This document shows positions 18,631-28,706 of a stretch of DNA of 64,000 nucleotides, piece after piece; position 1 is the first letter of the stretch; every line of letters begins with the position of its first letter. Origin of the DNA: Verrucomicrobiota bacterium (lineage in GTDB: Bacteria > Verrucomicrobiota > Verrucomicrobiia > Opitutales > Seribacteraceae). The notes under the pieces are model-generated. The model made no database searches and was not told the origin of the DNA. It saw only the letters and a list, made by a program, of their open reading frames with translations. Where the stretch lies: NCBI GenBank assembly GCA_028343845.1, contig JAOLZO010000011.1:1-64000 (forward strand), written 5' to 3'. The position numbers and the translations under genes are program-made.

Positions 18631-19746
18631 ATGAACAATCTTCAAAAATTGGAACTTCACGAGTTTCACCTCAGGAATTGCGCAAAGTTTACCCCGTTTG
18701 CGGGGTGGAATATGCCAGTGGCGTTTGGGCGCTCCATTGAAGAACATATGCAAACACGGGAGAAAGCCTCCCTTTTTGACGTCAGTCATATGGGGGAAAT
18801 CAAGGTGCAAGGAAAGGACGCGGGCCTTTTTTTAGACTATGTCCTTACCAATGAAGTCAAGTCGATCAATGTCGGCAAGGCTTTGTATTCTCCGATTTGT
18901 ACGGATGCGGGTGGCGTTCTTGATGATCTGATTGTTTACAAGAGAAGCGAGAAGAGCTTTTTCCTGTGCGTGAATGCATCGAACGTGGCGAGTGACTTTG
19001 AGCATTTTCTTGAACAAAAGAAGAGGGTCGGGGCCGATTGCGAAATCTCCAACGTCTCTGCAAGTTGGGGCCAGATTGCGTTACAGGGTCCGGCTAGCGC
19101 TCAAGTTCTTTTTGCTGCTAGCGGGATTGAATTTAAAGACCTTCCCAAGATGTCCTTTCGTGAAGTCGATGCGTTTGGTGGTCTTTCCCTTGTTGCAAGG
19201 TCTGGCTACACGGGCGAAGACGGGTTTGAGATTTATTGCCCGGCGAGAAGCATTTTGGATTGGGCCAATTCCTTTGAGGAGCAGCGTTTGTCTGGCATGG
19301 TTCGCTGGGCTGGGCTTGCCTCACGGGATAGCTTGAGGCTGGAGGCGGGCTTTCCTTTATATGGCCATGAATTGTCTTTGGACATATCCCCCCTGCAAGC
19401 TGGAATTGGTTGGGCTGTAAAATGGCATAAAGACGATTTTCTGGGTAAAAGCGCTCTGCTTGTAGAAAAAGAACGGGGGTTGGCGGGCAAGGTGGTTTTC
19501 TATGAGGTGGACGACCGCAGAATTCCAAGGCAGGGAGACAAGGTTTTTTCTGGTGAAGTAGAGATCGGGAGAGTCCTTTCCGGAGGCTACTCACCTATGA
19601 TCGAATCACCAATTGGCAGCGCGTGGCTTGACATTTCGGTTGCCGGAAACAGCGAGGCCGAGCTATTTGCGGAAGTCCGGGGTAATCAAGTCGGGTTGCA
19701 ACAATCGATTCCCGTGCTAAGAAAGTTGAAAAGAAGCAACGCCTAG
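18631..19746 (+). CDS. gcvT: Aminomethyltransferase (glycine cleavage T protein)
   Basis: This 371-residue protein matches GcvT in length and motifs: FTPFAGWNMPV near the start, VLDDLIVYK with the catalytic aspartate, and RDSLRLEAGFPLYGHEL in the folate-binding region. It transfers the aminomethyl group from the H protein to tetrahydrofolate. gcvH and gcvP are not adjacent. The 163-base upstream gap shows no recognisable glycine riboswitch. Its stop overlaps the convergent Asp23-like gene through a shared CTAG. Confidence 0.93.
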   Translation: MNNLQKLELHEFHLRNCAKFTPFAGWNMPVAFGRSIEEHMQTREKASLFDVSHMGEIKVQGKDAGLFLDYVLTNEVKSINVGKALYSPICTDAGGVLDDLIVYKRSEKSFFLCVNASNVASDFEHFLEQKKRVGADCEISNVSASWGQIALQGPASAQVLFAASGIEFKDLPKMSFREVDAFGGLSLVARSGYTGEDGFEIYCPARSILDWANSFEEQRLSGMVRWAGLASRDSLRLEAGFPLYGHELSLDISPLQAGIGWAVKWHKDDFLGKSALLVEKERGLAGKVVFYEVDDRRIPRQGDKVFSGEVEIGRVLSGGYSPMIESPIGSAWLDISVAGNSEAELFAEVRGNQVGLQQSIPVLRKLKRSNA

Positions 19747-20180
19747 GACGCGGTCTGAAAACCTTTGATTATGATGTCAACTCCTCCAAAGTTGGAGAAG
19801 TTGAGGTTTTTAACCATGATCTCCTCAAGGCGTTCCCGGATCGAAGTGCGTGTCTCTTTGACATTGCAGTCTGGGTTGACCTTTAAATGAATATCCAGCC
19901 TTAACTCCCTTCCTTTTAGCCTGATGCGGGTTGAGGGTGAGTTTACCTCCGGAAAGACCTCGCATGTTTTTCTAACCAATTCATGTAAGGCGTGAGGGGT
20001 TATTTTAACCAGTCCTTCCTCATCTGCAAACACTGGGATTAATTCTTTTTTGAAGCTTCTTGCGACGACCAATACGATGATTAGGAAAACAAGGAGACAA
20101 AAGGCGTAGAGGTAGAGCGGTTCCTCGACCGCTTCCAGGAAAGTGGAATGATAAATTTGCTTAATTTTGGAAAGAGACAT
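19743..20180 (-). CDS. Membrane-anchored Asp23-like protein
   Basis: This 145-residue protein has one membrane helix near 24-40 (YAFCLLVFLIIVLVV), then a soluble part resembling the Asp23 fold (ITPHALHELVRKTCEVFPEV; LRLDIHLKVNPDCNV; IRERLEEIM). Its arrangement recalls AmaP, the membrane anchor of Asp23 in Firmicutes, and it directly follows an Asp23-type gene. The assignment is from pattern and context; sequence similarity is modest. It converges on gcvT. Confidence 0.65.
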   Translation of the reverse strand: MSLSKIKQIYHSTFLEAVEEPLYLYAFCLLVFLIIVLVVARSFKKELIPVFADEEGLVKITPHALHELVRKTCEVFPEVNSPSTRIRLKGRELRLDIHLKVNPDCNVKETRTSIRERLEEIMVKNLNFSNFGGVDIIIKGFQTAS

Positions 20181-20198
20181 GGCTCTGCCGTTGAACGC

Positions 20199-20654
20199 TT
20201 AACTTGTAGGCTCGTCTTCCCAGTTTTCCTCGTCCTTGTGAATCGAGTCCATCTTTATGTCATCGATTACCACATCGATGTTCTTGGCGTGATTTCCGGT
20301 CATTGCAAGTATCTGATCACGAATAGATTCTTGAATCGATAATCCGGTTTTAGCCAAGTCCACACCAAATTGAAGCACGACTCTCACTTCGATGTCGTAA
20401 CCACCTTCTCCACCCTCGCTTTCGGCTACTTTGACGCCTCTTTCGGATTCTTTTTTCGAGAAAAAGTCGGTTAATCCTTCCACGACTCCTCCTCCACCCA
20501 CGTTTACTACGCCACTGATTGACTGAGTGGCCAAACGGACTATCCCAGCAATGACACTGTGGTTTATCCGAATAGTACCAAGTTCGCTAGACTCTTCGGT
20601 AAGGGTCGGGATCGGTTCCGGATCCGGGAATTCTTCTTTTTTCTTTCTACTCAT
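20199..20654 (-). CDS. Asp23/Gls24 family envelope stress response protein
   Basis: This 151-residue soluble protein has the Asp23 core: [18 protein letters not shown], a Gly-rich VGGGGVVEG loop, a beta strand [12 protein letters not shown] and the helix [15 protein letters not shown], ending in an acidic tail. The ATG overlaps the accC stop by 8 bases, so it is translated with the acetyl-CoA carboxylase genes. In Firmicutes, Asp23 forms membrane-associated assemblies through AmaP; the neighbouring membrane Asp23-like gene could play that part here. The role in this lineage is unknown. Confidence 0.85.
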   Translation of the reverse strand: MSRKKKEEFPDPEPIPTLTEESSELGTIRINHSVIAGIVRLATQSISGVVNVGGGGVVEGLTDFFSKKESERGVKVAESEGGEGGYDIEVRVVLQFGVDLAKTGLSIQESIRDQILAMTGNHAKNIDVVIDDIKMDSIHKDEENWEDEPTS

Positions 20655-22038
20655 TGGGTTTGTCCTTGCTTGCTTGATCGAGAATGTCTTTGGGGACTCT
20701 GTCGAGAAAATCTTCGATGTATGAAGTCGTGGCTTCTCCTTGCCTAAAAGCTGGGTCCAACAGCACTGCCTTCAGAAATTCCACATTGGTGTCGATCCCG
20801 CGGATAAGATATTCGCTTAAGGCTCTGTACATTCGGTCCAGGGCAATCTTACGGGTCCTTCCATATGTGATGACCTTGCTGATCATGCTGTCGTAGTACG
20901 GCGAAACCGTGTAGCCCCCGTAAACATGGGAGTCCACCCGTACGCCATGTCCACCTGGGGCGGAATACAATCCAATGTCTCCGGGGGAGGGTATAAACCC
21001 CTTGGCCGGGTTTTCAGCGCATATTCTGCACTCGATCGCATGCTTGCTTAATGAAATGTCCTTCTGGGCAAATCCAAGCTTATTCCCCGATGCGATCTGA
21101 ATTTGCTCCTTGATCAAGTCTATGCCCGTGGCTTCCTCAGTGACTGCATGTTCCACCTGAATTCGGGTGTTCATCTCAATGAAGTAGAAATTCCCCTTTG
21201 CATCGACCAAGAACTCGATGGTGCCTGCATTCACGTAATCCGCAGCTTCCGTCGCCTTTATGGCCGCTTTACCCATTCTGTTTCTGAGGTTTTTATCAAG
21301 GAAGGGCGAGGGCGATTCCTCGATGACCTTTTGGTGCCTTCTTTGCACGGAGCAATCGCGTTCACCTAAGTGGACGATGTTTCCATGTATGTCCGCAAGA
21401 ACTTGGAATTCTATGTGTCGCGGATCCTCCAAATATTTTTCCACGTAGAGGGAACCGTCTCCAAAGGCTTTTTGGGCTTCCAAGCGAGCGGCTTGAAATT
21501 CCTTGACGAAAGTCACTGCATTGCGGGCAATGCGCATTCCCCTACCGCCTCCACCGGAAACCGCTTTGATGATCACAGGGAAACCGATTTTCTGAGCAAC
21601 CTTAGTTGCATCATGTTCGTTTTCAATCGGGCCGTCGCTTCCTGGAATGATAGGCACTCCAGCCTTGGAGACTGTTTCGCGGGCCTGGGCCTTGTTCCCC
21701 ATCTTATGGATGGTTTCTGACTTGGGACCGATGAAGGTGATGTTGCAAGACTCGCACTGTTCGGCAAATTCTGCGTTTTCGGACAAAAAGCCATAGCCTG
21801 GATGAATGGCGTCTACGTCACCAATTTCTGCGGCGCTAAGGATTCTGTCCGCTCGCAGGTAACTTTCCGAACCGGGGGCAGGACCAATGCAAATGGCCTC
21901 GTCAGCTAGTTGGACATGAAGTGATTGTACGTCAGCTTCGGAATAAACGGCCAAGGTTCGAATTCCCAACTCACGACAGGCACGGACAATTCGCAAGGCA
22001 ATTTCACCCCGGTTGGCAATTAGGATCTTTCGGATCAT
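20647..22038 (-). CDS. accC: Acetyl-CoA carboxylase biotin carboxylase subunit
   Basis: This 463-residue ATP-grasp enzyme carboxylates biotin on BCCP at the first step of fatty-acid synthesis. The N-terminus [19 protein letters not shown], the ATP-binding glycine loop [10 protein letters not shown] and the catalytic segment [14 protein letters not shown] are all present at expected places. Length matches the family. It follows accB by 8 bases and overlaps the Asp23 gene by 8, forming an accB-accC-asp23 unit. Confidence 0.97.
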   Translation of the reverse strand: MIRKILIANRGEIALRIVRACRELGIRTLAVYSEADVQSLHVQLADEAICIGPAPGSESYLRADRILSAAEIGDVDAIHPGYGFLSENAEFAEQCESCNITFIGPKSETIHKMGNKAQARETVSKAGVPIIPGSDGPIENEHDATKVAQKIGFPVIIKAVSGGGGRGMRIARNAVTFVKEFQAARLEAQKAFGDGSLYVEKYLEDPRHIEFQVLADIHGNIVHLGERDCSVQRRHQKVIEESPSPFLDKNLRNRMGKAAIKATEAADYVNAGTIEFLVDAKGNFYFIEMNTRIQVEHAVTEEATGIDLIKEQIQIASGNKLGFAQKDISLSKHAIECRICAENPAKGFIPSPGDIGLYSAPGGHGVRVDSHVYGGYTVSPYYDSMISKVITYGRTRKIALDRMYRALSEYLIRGIDTNVEFLKAVLLDPAFRQGEATTSYIEDFLDRVPKDILDQASKDKPNE

Positions 22039-22046
22039 GCGGGAGT

Positions 22047-22505
22047 CTAGCTTTTACGGACTTTGAATAGGGTTTGTCCGTACTCAATGCTGTTGGCATC
22101 CTCTACAAGAATTTCGACGATCTCCCCGGCAACGTCGCTTTGAATTTCATTCATCACTTTCATTGCCTCGACGATGCACAGGACATCACCTTTTTTAACT
22201 ACGTCTCCAACCTCCACAAAAGCGGCATCGTCTGGAGACGGCTTTCTGTAAAAAGTTCCAACCATGGGCGAGTCGAAAGGATGAAGTCCATCATCTTGCG
22301 GTGCTGGAGACGAAGGCGCGACGGGTTGAACTTGGGAGGTGATCTGTTGCTGAGGAACCTCCGACTTTATTACATTACCCGATGGCAATGAGGTTGCTCC
22401 CGGACGCGCCAATCTTAACTTCAGATCTTGTATCTCGATTTCAAGTTCGGTCAGATCGGATTTTTGCATCAAGGAAATTATTCCCTTTAGTTCACTTAAG
22501 TCCAA
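22047..22505 (-). CDS. accB: Acetyl-CoA carboxylase biotin carboxyl carrier protein
   Basis: This 152-residue protein has an N-terminal helical segment, a Pro/Ala/Gln linker (about 50-72) and a C-terminal biotinyl domain with EAMKVMNE, where K116 is the biotinylated lysine. The start is most likely the TTG at 22505: a TGA lies in frame just upstream, and a full AGGAGG sits 8 bases before the TTG. It leads the accB-accC pair. The biotin ligase gene birA is also in this window. Confidence 0.95.
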   Translation of the reverse strand: MDLSELKGIISLMQKSDLTELEIEIQDLKLRLARPGATSLPSGNVIKSEVPQQQITSQVQPVAPSSPAPQDDGLHPFDSPMVGTFYRKPSPDDAAFVEVGDVVKKGDVLCIVEAMKVMNEIQSDVAGEIVEILVEDANSIEYGQTLFKVRKS

Positions 22506-22513
22506 AATTCATT

Positions 22514-22519
22514 CCTCCT
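22514..22519 (-). promoter_or_regulatory. Strong ribosome binding site deciding the accB TTG start
   Basis: The minus strand reads AGGAGG here, 8 bases before the TTG at 22505. An ATG within the spacer is in another frame and meets a stop after six codons, so the TTG is the best start for AccB. Confidence 0.7.
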
Positions 22520-22570
22520 CTATCTAGGTTATGTTGCTTTGACACCATCAAATCCTATTTGGCGGATCAT

Positions 22571-22594
22571 GCAATGCTTGATTTCAGCATTTGC
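22571..22594 (-). other. Stem-loop in the accB leader
   Basis: GCAATGCT (22571-22578) pairs with AGCATTTGC (22586-22594) with one bulged base and a 7-base loop. It lies about 65 bases upstream of accB and 27 bases after the AsmA-like stop. No U-tract follows on the minus strand, so it is not a standard terminator. It could be a leader structure or chance pairing. Confidence 0.3.
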
Positions 22595-22621
22595 GTCCAA
22601 TGTCGAAAAAAATGCCCAAAA

Positions 22622-25291
22622 TTATTTAAATGGATTAACTATGAATTCCGTCTTCGGGTTTTTAACATCGCCGGAAATTCTGATCTCCGCGATTTTTGAG
22701 AGCGGATCCGCAAGATTGATAATCGTGGAAATGAGGGGTATTTTCAAGTTTCCGACGAGTTTGAGCTTTGCGGTGATGTCAATCTCATTGGAAATCAAGT
22801 TCATTTGCCCGGAAGCCTCCAACTTGGAAATTGGTCCAGTAAGCAGTATGTTATCGGAGAATATTTTTTCGTATTCGATTCGAAACGGAATCTCAAGTCT
22901 CTCGAAGGAGAAAGAGCCGGAGGGGATTGGTAATTTGGACATGTTGAGCCTTTGGGATATTTTCCCCAGTAGGTTGACCTGGCTCAAGCTTTCCTCAACC
23001 AAGCGCAGATGTCCCGTTCCCTCAAATTGCAAGCGGTTGTTGTGTGGGCCCTTTGCTTGCAGTGAAAGATCTACCGTGCCCGATGTGTTTTCGAGCGTTT
23101 TGACGGTTTTCTTTATCTGGTCCCTGTCCTCCGCCTCCAAAATGGACAAGTTTGAGATAATGGAAGAAATTGCATATCGGTCACCCTTCTGCAGGTGAAA
23201 TTTGAAGCTTAGCGAATCATTTCCCGGGGTGTTTTCCGATTGGAAATCCAAGGATGCCTTTCCTGCAGCTATTCCAATTGAAGGGAAACTGCCAATTGTA
23301 GCCGAATTATGATAGTTTAATTCTCCATGGATTTGGCTTACGGGAACGCCCCACAGGGATGCGTTGGTGTCTGTCGAGATTTTTATTTTGTAGGAAGACT
23401 TGTTCCCATCCGCAGAACCATAGGTTTCATTAAAGTAAATGCTACCCCCTGCTTCGCATGAGACTACTGAGGAGTTGAAATCTGATAGGATCTCCTCGAC
23501 CTCCTGCCCAAAGACCTTCTTCCCGTCGTCGAGTGGGAAATCTCCTTTGAATAGAAACCTTAGAGGGGTGTTTGTGAAGCTTGGGTTTCGGGGTATGCTC
23601 AAATTCCCGTTGAGGCTTCCTTTGTCATGGATTGCGGATGCTTCGATTTGCGTGCTATTCCCATCACCGAAAACCTTCAGGGTTGATTGCGTGAGTGGTA
23701 GTCCTCTGAAGACCACGGCTTTGCTTTGGACGATTCCTTCGGTGATCGTGCTTGCTCCGGAGTCTTGCCAATTGCCGGATATGGAAAAATCCCCATGTGG
23801 GATTGCTTCGCTAAATGCAAACTCAAGCCAAATTCGCTTCCACCAGTTTCCCAACCAGTTGTTGATGTCGGTGGGCAGACACTCGCCTTTCAATAGGAAT
23901 CTGAAGTTATGAGGGTTCCAGGATTGAGTATAGGTGCCCTTGACTTCACTACTTCCCAATTTGCCCCAAGCCGAATCTACGAAAATGGAATAATCGGGAG
24001 CGATCCGTCCCGAAAGATCAAAGGCTCCCTCAGGTGCTTCCATCACTGAAAGCCGATCGGTTGTTACTTTGAATGACATGGGCGCGGTTACCCTGCTTTC
24101 CATCTCGTTTCTGAAAAGGTAGGCATGCGCTTCATCCCCGTCCAGTACCCTTAGGTTGCCTTTTTTGGTGTCACAGTACAGATCGAAGTTCTTTGGCGTG
24201 ATCCGAGCCTCTCCATGAAGGGAGATGAAGGATGTGTACTTATAGCTCAAGGCTATGCGTGTACGGTTGGAATCAGAAAAGAGGATTCCTTCCGCGGGGT
24301 ATTCGGTGCTCTTGGAAATGACGTTGAAGCTAGGGAGGTGACCTTGGATTCTCCCGGCAAAACCAATTCTGCGAACACTGAGGTTGGTTCCTCCCAAGTC
24401 ATCCTTAAGGTCATTGAGTTTCTTGAATCTGATTGAGGGGTTTGCCAGGGATACGTCCTCGAAGGTAAGTTGAACCGACTTTGCTTTGAGCGAGAAATCG
24501 TCGATGCGCGATTTAATGGAAACGGAATGGTTTTCGCCTTCTTCGGTAGATATTTTCAAGAAAGTGTTCAATCCGTTTACTTGATTCGAGTGATTACCCG
24601 TTTCCTTGTTAGGTAAGGGTGCTTGGGAAATGCATAACATCCCGCTTGGGGTGGCATTTGCGAATGCCTGAAGGTGAAGGGGGGGCACGCCTTTGGTCCA
24701 TGAGACGATTTGATCGAGGTTGGCAAGTAAGCGATCTACCGGATTTTCAGCGCTCGTCTGCCCTTTCTTTGCGAACAAAGACTGAAGATAATGGAAGTCA
24801 ATCACGCCTCTTATGCTTATGATTTTTTGTTCAAGGGATAGGGATGAGGAAATGAGGTGCTGGCTTTTTCCATTCTTTTTTATCTGGGTGTTCGTGACAG
24901 ATAAAATGGGTCGATCCCTATCAGGCGAATAAAAGTGGATTTCTTCCGCTCGAACCCGCTCAAGATCTCCAAGCGCAAACCAAGCAAGGCGAAGGAGCGA
25001 ACATTTCAAGGAAAGATCTTTGACTTCAATGGCCGGGCGACCTTCTTTTCTAACAGTCAATCGCTCTACCTTAAGCTGATTGGGGAGAGAAAAATCAATG
25101 TTTGAATAGTGGAACGCAATACCGTTGGTTTCATATTTTTCGGACAGGTTTTTAGCAAAGGCTTCCGGAATGGCGATTGTCGTTTTGAGAAGACACAACA
25201 GAATGATTTGAAAAACCAAGAGTGCGAAGAGTGCTTTGTTTGGCTTGTCGCTTCCCTTGTACAGGGACATGTAGCTTTTGTAAGGTTTCAC
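22622..25291 (-). CDS. AsmA-like / DUF3971-type large envelope protein
   Basis: This 889-residue protein has one N-terminal membrane helix (about 24-40), then a long region of repeating beta-strand character with conserved-looking segments such as FHYSNIDFSLPNQLKVERL and SGTVDLSLQAKG. The C-terminus (GQMNLISNEIDITAKLKL; GDVKNPKTEF) resembles the AsmA C-terminal region. This layout suggests a periplasmic beta-groove protein of the AsmA/TamB type, a group that includes lipid-bridge proteins. The likely start is a GTG at 25291 with GAAAGG upstream; an ATG seven codons later is an alternative. It is the last gene after the DUF4340 gene, 16 bases away. Confidence 0.7.
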   Translation of the reverse strand: MKPYKSYMSLYKGSDKPNKALFALLVFQIILLCLLKTTIAIPEAFAKNLSEKYETNGIAFHYSNIDFSLPNQLKVERLTVRKEGRPAIEVKDLSLKCSLLRLAWFALGDLERVRAEEIHFYSPDRDRPILSVTNTQIKKNGKSQHLISSSLSLEQKIISIRGVIDFHYLQSLFAKKGQTSAENPVDRLLANLDQIVSWTKGVPPLHLQAFANATPSGMLCISQAPLPNKETGNHSNQVNGLNTFLKISTEEGENHSVSIKSRIDDFSLKAKSVQLTFEDVSLANPSIRFKKLNDLKDDLGGTNLSVRRIGFAGRIQGHLPSFNVISKSTEYPAEGILFSDSNRTRIALSYKYTSFISLHGEARITPKNFDLYCDTKKGNLRVLDGDEAHAYLFRNEMESRVTAPMSFKVTTDRLSVMEAPEGAFDLSGRIAPDYSIFVDSAWGKLGSSEVKGTYTQSWNPHNFRFLLKGECLPTDINNWLGNWWKRIWLEFAFSEAIPHGDFSISGNWQDSGASTITEGIVQSKAVVFRGLPLTQSTLKVFGDGNSTQIEASAIHDKGSLNGNLSIPRNPSFTNTPLRFLFKGDFPLDDGKKVFGQEVEEILSDFNSSVVSCEAGGSIYFNETYGSADGNKSSYKIKISTDTNASLWGVPVSQIHGELNYHNSATIGSFPSIGIAAGKASLDFQSENTPGNDSLSFKFHLQKGDRYAISSIISNLSILEAEDRDQIKKTVKTLENTSGTVDLSLQAKGPHNNRLQFEGTGHLRLVEESLSQVNLLGKISQRLNMSKLPIPSGSFSFERLEIPFRIEYEKIFSDNILLTGPISKLEASGQMNLISNEIDITAKLKLVGNLKIPLISTIINLADPLSKIAEIRISGDVKNPKTEFIVNPFK

Positions 25292-25307
25292 CTCGTTGAC
25301 CTTTCCC

Positions 25308-27092
25308 TCAAGGAGAGGGGGGAGGTTTTTGCTCTAGGTAGACGGTCAGGTACTCAATGATGCTGATTGGCAGGTTGAAGGTAGTGTCTTCCTTCTCGGA
25401 CCCGCAGTACCAGGTGGTTGCCCCTTTCTTTTCGCTGAGGTAAAAGTCGTATGCCGGCTCATCTTCCGAGGAACTGAGGAAGGTCAGCCTGTATTTCCAT
25501 GGAACCCAATCTCCTTCCACCCATGCTCCGTCCTTTTTGAATTTGTTGGAGATGTATTTCTCCACCTTAAACAAATTGATGAAGTTATTGTCAGGATCAG
25601 TGGAGTTGCGGTCACTCGAATAGATGGCGTCCTTGGCGTCACCGTCTATCATGGATATGTCATAGGCCGAAATCGGCGGTTCGGAGGGGAGCAATGATTT
25701 TGTTCTGAAAGGCAAGCTCTCGGTCGTTAGGATTCCAATCAGGTTGAGGTCCACCAAGCAAACCAATGCCTGTTCAGTGTTGTATATCTTCGAAAAGGAG
25801 GCGTCTTCGATTGATTCGCTGACGAGAATGGTCTGCTTGGTACTATCTGCTTTCAGGACGCTGAGTATGTATTTGGGCGGGGAAAACCCATTTTCTACCA
25901 GGTCGTTCTGCTCGGGATTGATTGCCAGGTATTCATTAACCCGCATTTGGTTAAGCGATCGAACGAACGTCTCGATCGATTCCTTTTCGGATTTGACCTG
26001 AGTTTTCGCGGTGGAGTTTCCTTCGATTACGAACCACTCCTGGCTTGATTTTATTAGTTTCAGGAAGTCATCATCTCGTTGAATTTCAATCTCCTTAAGG
26101 TTTTCCAATGAAAGATCAAAGACAGTTCTTTCTCTAAGTTGAGTGCTCAAGTCAGTCAGTTTCGTTACGAAATCTTCGTTGACGGTAAAAATAGTCGATG
26201 AAGCGGATGACTTCGCGGTTCTGGCAGATTTGTCGTTGCCGGTCGGAGGACTGAGGAAAATATGCTCTTCTTTACCCATGCTTTTGAGGTAAATCTTAAC
26301 CTCCCAGGAATCCTTTGCCTCTGTTGCGTTCTCTTCCTTCGGCGAATGCGCGAACCCTTTTATTTTTTCCGAAAGTAAACTGTTTAGGAAAAACAAGACT
26401 TTCTCTTTATTGGCCTGCGCTTCGGTAAAAGGCTTTACGAAGTTCCAATCCGAATTGACTTTTTCCAACCTTGTTTCACTGGTTTGGTTTCCGTCCCTTC
26501 GAAAGGTTACTGAGAACTCGTCAATGGAATAAAGCGGTTTGTTAACGAAAGTGGGCACTCCCCAGTGCACCGGATCTGCATTTGTAATATCCAGGATTTC
26601 TTTGGATACCGCCCAAATGCCCGTGTTTTTGTCCGATGTCCGCTCGATTTTCGCGTAAACAGATTCTTCGTCTCTGGTTTCTTTGCCGATCGTTAAACGC
26701 AGCGTGGAGTTCAATGCCTTGATTTCCACTATTGTCGAATTTTCATCCACACCATAATCGTCTGCGATTTCTCCTCGTTTTTCGATTTCCTCAACCGTGT
26801 ACAATTCCTTGAAGCTCAGATGGGCAAACTTTGTCGTGAAATTCGATAGAACGAGTTCTTCGGCTTCCCAGTAAAAAGGTTCCTTCAAAACCCAATCCTG
26901 TTCATCTTTTACTATTCTTACCTGCCCATTGTTTTTTGGCTCGGATATCGAAATGGAATGCAGGTTGGAAAGTAATTCGCTTATCTCGAAGACTATGTCT
27001 TTCTTTTGATCTTCCTTCTTGTTAACGATAACGAAAATGATGACGGCAATCACCAGGTTTGCTAGGAGGAGTAGTATCTTTGACTTTTTCAT
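25308..27092 (-). CDS. DUF4340 domain protein of a GldG-type ABC operon
   Basis: This 594-residue protein has an N-terminal membrane helix (about 7-22) followed by a long soluble region with DUF4340-like repeats, each with a strand pattern near LRLTIGKETRDEESVYA and FNLPISIIEYL. DUF4340 genes are commonly placed after GldG-like genes in ABC-2 operons, exactly as here, three bases after the gldG-like stop. The protein should face the periplasm. No catalytic motif is evident and no biochemical role is established that I can name. Confidence 0.85.
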   Translation of the reverse strand: MKKSKILLLLANLVIAVIIFVIVNKKEDQKKDIVFEISELLSNLHSISISEPKNNGQVRIVKDEQDWVLKEPFYWEAEELVLSNFTTKFAHLSFKELYTVEEIEKRGEIADDYGVDENSTIVEIKALNSTLRLTIGKETRDEESVYAKIERTSDKNTGIWAVSKEILDITNADPVHWGVPTFVNKPLYSIDEFSVTFRRDGNQTSETRLEKVNSDWNFVKPFTEAQANKEKVLFFLNSLLSEKIKGFAHSPKEENATEAKDSWEVKIYLKSMGKEEHIFLSPPTGNDKSARTAKSSASSTIFTVNEDFVTKLTDLSTQLRERTVFDLSLENLKEIEIQRDDDFLKLIKSSQEWFVIEGNSTAKTQVKSEKESIETFVRSLNQMRVNEYLAINPEQNDLVENGFSPPKYILSVLKADSTKQTILVSESIEDASFSKIYNTEQALVCLVDLNLIGILTTESLPFRTKSLLPSEPPISAYDISMIDGDAKDAIYSSDRNSTDPDNNFINLFKVEKYISNKFKKDGAWVEGDWVPWKYRLTFLSSSEDEPAYDFYLSEKKGATTWYCGSEKEDTTFNLPISIIEYLTVYLEQKPPPSP

Positions 27093-27095
27093 CGA

Positions 27096-28706
27096 TTATA
27101 ATTCTTTTCTTAACCACCCAACGAATATACCGAGCAAGGCTATGAGTCCCGGGATGACGGATAGGGAATAAAGAAGTTTTTCGAAGTTCTCACTACTCAT
27201 GGATACATGATAACTGTCGAGCGGTTTGGGCGGTATCTCAAGCATTTCATATGAGTTTTTTATCCAGTAAATCAAATTTTGGGCGAGGAATTGATTGCCG
27301 GTATTCGACCTGAGTCTCTTGTTGGAAAGAATTTTCGAACATCCAAGAACAACCAGCTTGCCTTTGGGGGAAAATTCATTGGGCGAATCACCTTCCTCGG
27401 CATAAGAAGAAAGTGATGCAATCGGAAGGGGACCTTCTACGTCGAGCAGAGGGTTCTTTTCCGGAGGGGTCTTTCGGTTTGCCCAACCGGAAACAGCCCA
27501 TGAAGTGCTGGAAGAATAAACCAACGAAACGGGATTAAGCCCCTTGGGATGTCCCGGGTCGACTTCTACCGGGCGACACCTGTCCGTCTGAATCGAGTAT
27601 CCCTGCTCGGCAAGTACCTTAACCGAGGGGTGCAAGTTTTCCCTGGAATAGGTTCTGAGTGAGTAGTCACCTGTAAATATGTCGAAGTTTTCTCGATTGG
27701 GATCGTAAACAAGCATGTCATGACATCTCAAACCCCATTCCTTGAACAAGGGGCGCAATCCAAATGCGGGACGATCAATGACGGCGAGGCTTTCCATCGG
27801 ATCCAAGGCCACAAGGAGGTTTCCGTCATTTTGATTTAGAAAGTTACGCATCAGGGAAACTTCCTCATCTTGGAAAGTAGCTTTTGGTCCTGCGATTATG
27901 ACTAGTTTTGCATCTTTGGGAATGCTTTCAGAGACGCTCAAGTCAATGGTTGAGACCTGAAGGTTCTTGTCTTCGAGAAGCCTTCTTAATTCGGAATACC
28001 CCTTTTCGGCATTTACGTCAGCGGGACTGCTCTCGCCATGCCCACGCGTGAAGTAAGCAACCCGTTTCAATTGAGGCTTCCCCGAAACTTCCAGAATAGC
28101 TCGAGTAATTACCTCCTCGCCTCTGAAGACTTTGGGCTCAAGCATTCCATTGGGTCCCTCGACCCACTCTCCGTAAAGGCCCGATTCCCACAATGATTCA
28201 CGGGCAAGGGAGTCCTTGGAGCGGAAAGATTCATTCGGGTCGTAGGGGTTGACTCCATCAGCATCCTCGTGCCTGAAAACGATTTTCTTGTCTCCTCTGG
28301 GCGATGCAACCATGATCAAGTTCGCTTCCGTGAGATTGTAGAGGTTGATTACGTCGGAAGACATGGTTGCCGAATTTACGTCAACCCTATGAACGCTTAT
28401 TTTCCTCGCGGATGCAGAGTTCTCGAAGCTTTCCAAAAGAAGATCGAGGTCATGCAGGAGCTTTTGAACGACTTTTGGCAAGGCGTTGTTGTCTTGGATC
28501 GTAATGATGACGTCGACCGGACTTTCCATTTGATTGAGCAAGGCCATAGTTTCTCTGGAAAGCGTGTGCTTCGAGTCGGGCGTGATGTCTATTTGACCGT
28601 CTATTCTGGATGCCAGGAAATTAAGTCCAATGGCAAATGAAAACAGCAGCAATACCAATAGCCAACTGTCGAACTTACGATTCCTCTTCGCCTGCTTGAA
28701 GTCCAT
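27096..28706 (-). CDS. GldG-like ABC transporter auxiliary protein
   Basis: This 536-residue protein has an N-terminal membrane helix (about 15-33), a large soluble domain with GldG-type features (LNFLASRIDGQIDITPDSKHTLS; AYFTRGHGESSP; LVIIAGPKATFQDEE) and a C-terminal membrane helix near 510-530. It matches the auxiliary component called gliding-motility-associated GldG in Bacteroidota, which occurs in many non-gliding bacteria. The ATG overlaps the permease stop by one base. The substrate of the system is unknown. Confidence 0.88.
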   Translation of the reverse strand: MDFKQAKRNRKFDSWLLVLLLFSFAIGLNFLASRIDGQIDITPDSKHTLSRETMALLNQMESPVDVIITIQDNNALPKVVQKLLHDLDLLLESFENSASARKISVHRVDVNSATMSSDVINLYNLTEANLIMVASPRGDKKIVFRHEDADGVNPYDPNESFRSKDSLARESLWESGLYGEWVEGPNGMLEPKVFRGEEVITRAILEVSGKPQLKRVAYFTRGHGESSPADVNAEKGYSELRRLLEDKNLQVSTIDLSVSESIPKDAKLVIIAGPKATFQDEEVSLMRNFLNQNDGNLLVALDPMESLAVIDRPAFGLRPLFKEWGLRCHDMLVYDPNRENFDIFTGDYSLRTYSRENLHPSVKVLAEQGYSIQTDRCRPVEVDPGHPKGLNPVSLVYSSSTSWAVSGWANRKTPPEKNPLLDVEGPLPIASLSSYAEEGDSPNEFSPKGKLVVLGCSKILSNKRLRSNTGNQFLAQNLIYWIKNSYEMLEIPPKPLDSYHVSMSSENFEKLLYSLSVIPGLIALLGIFVGWLRKEL

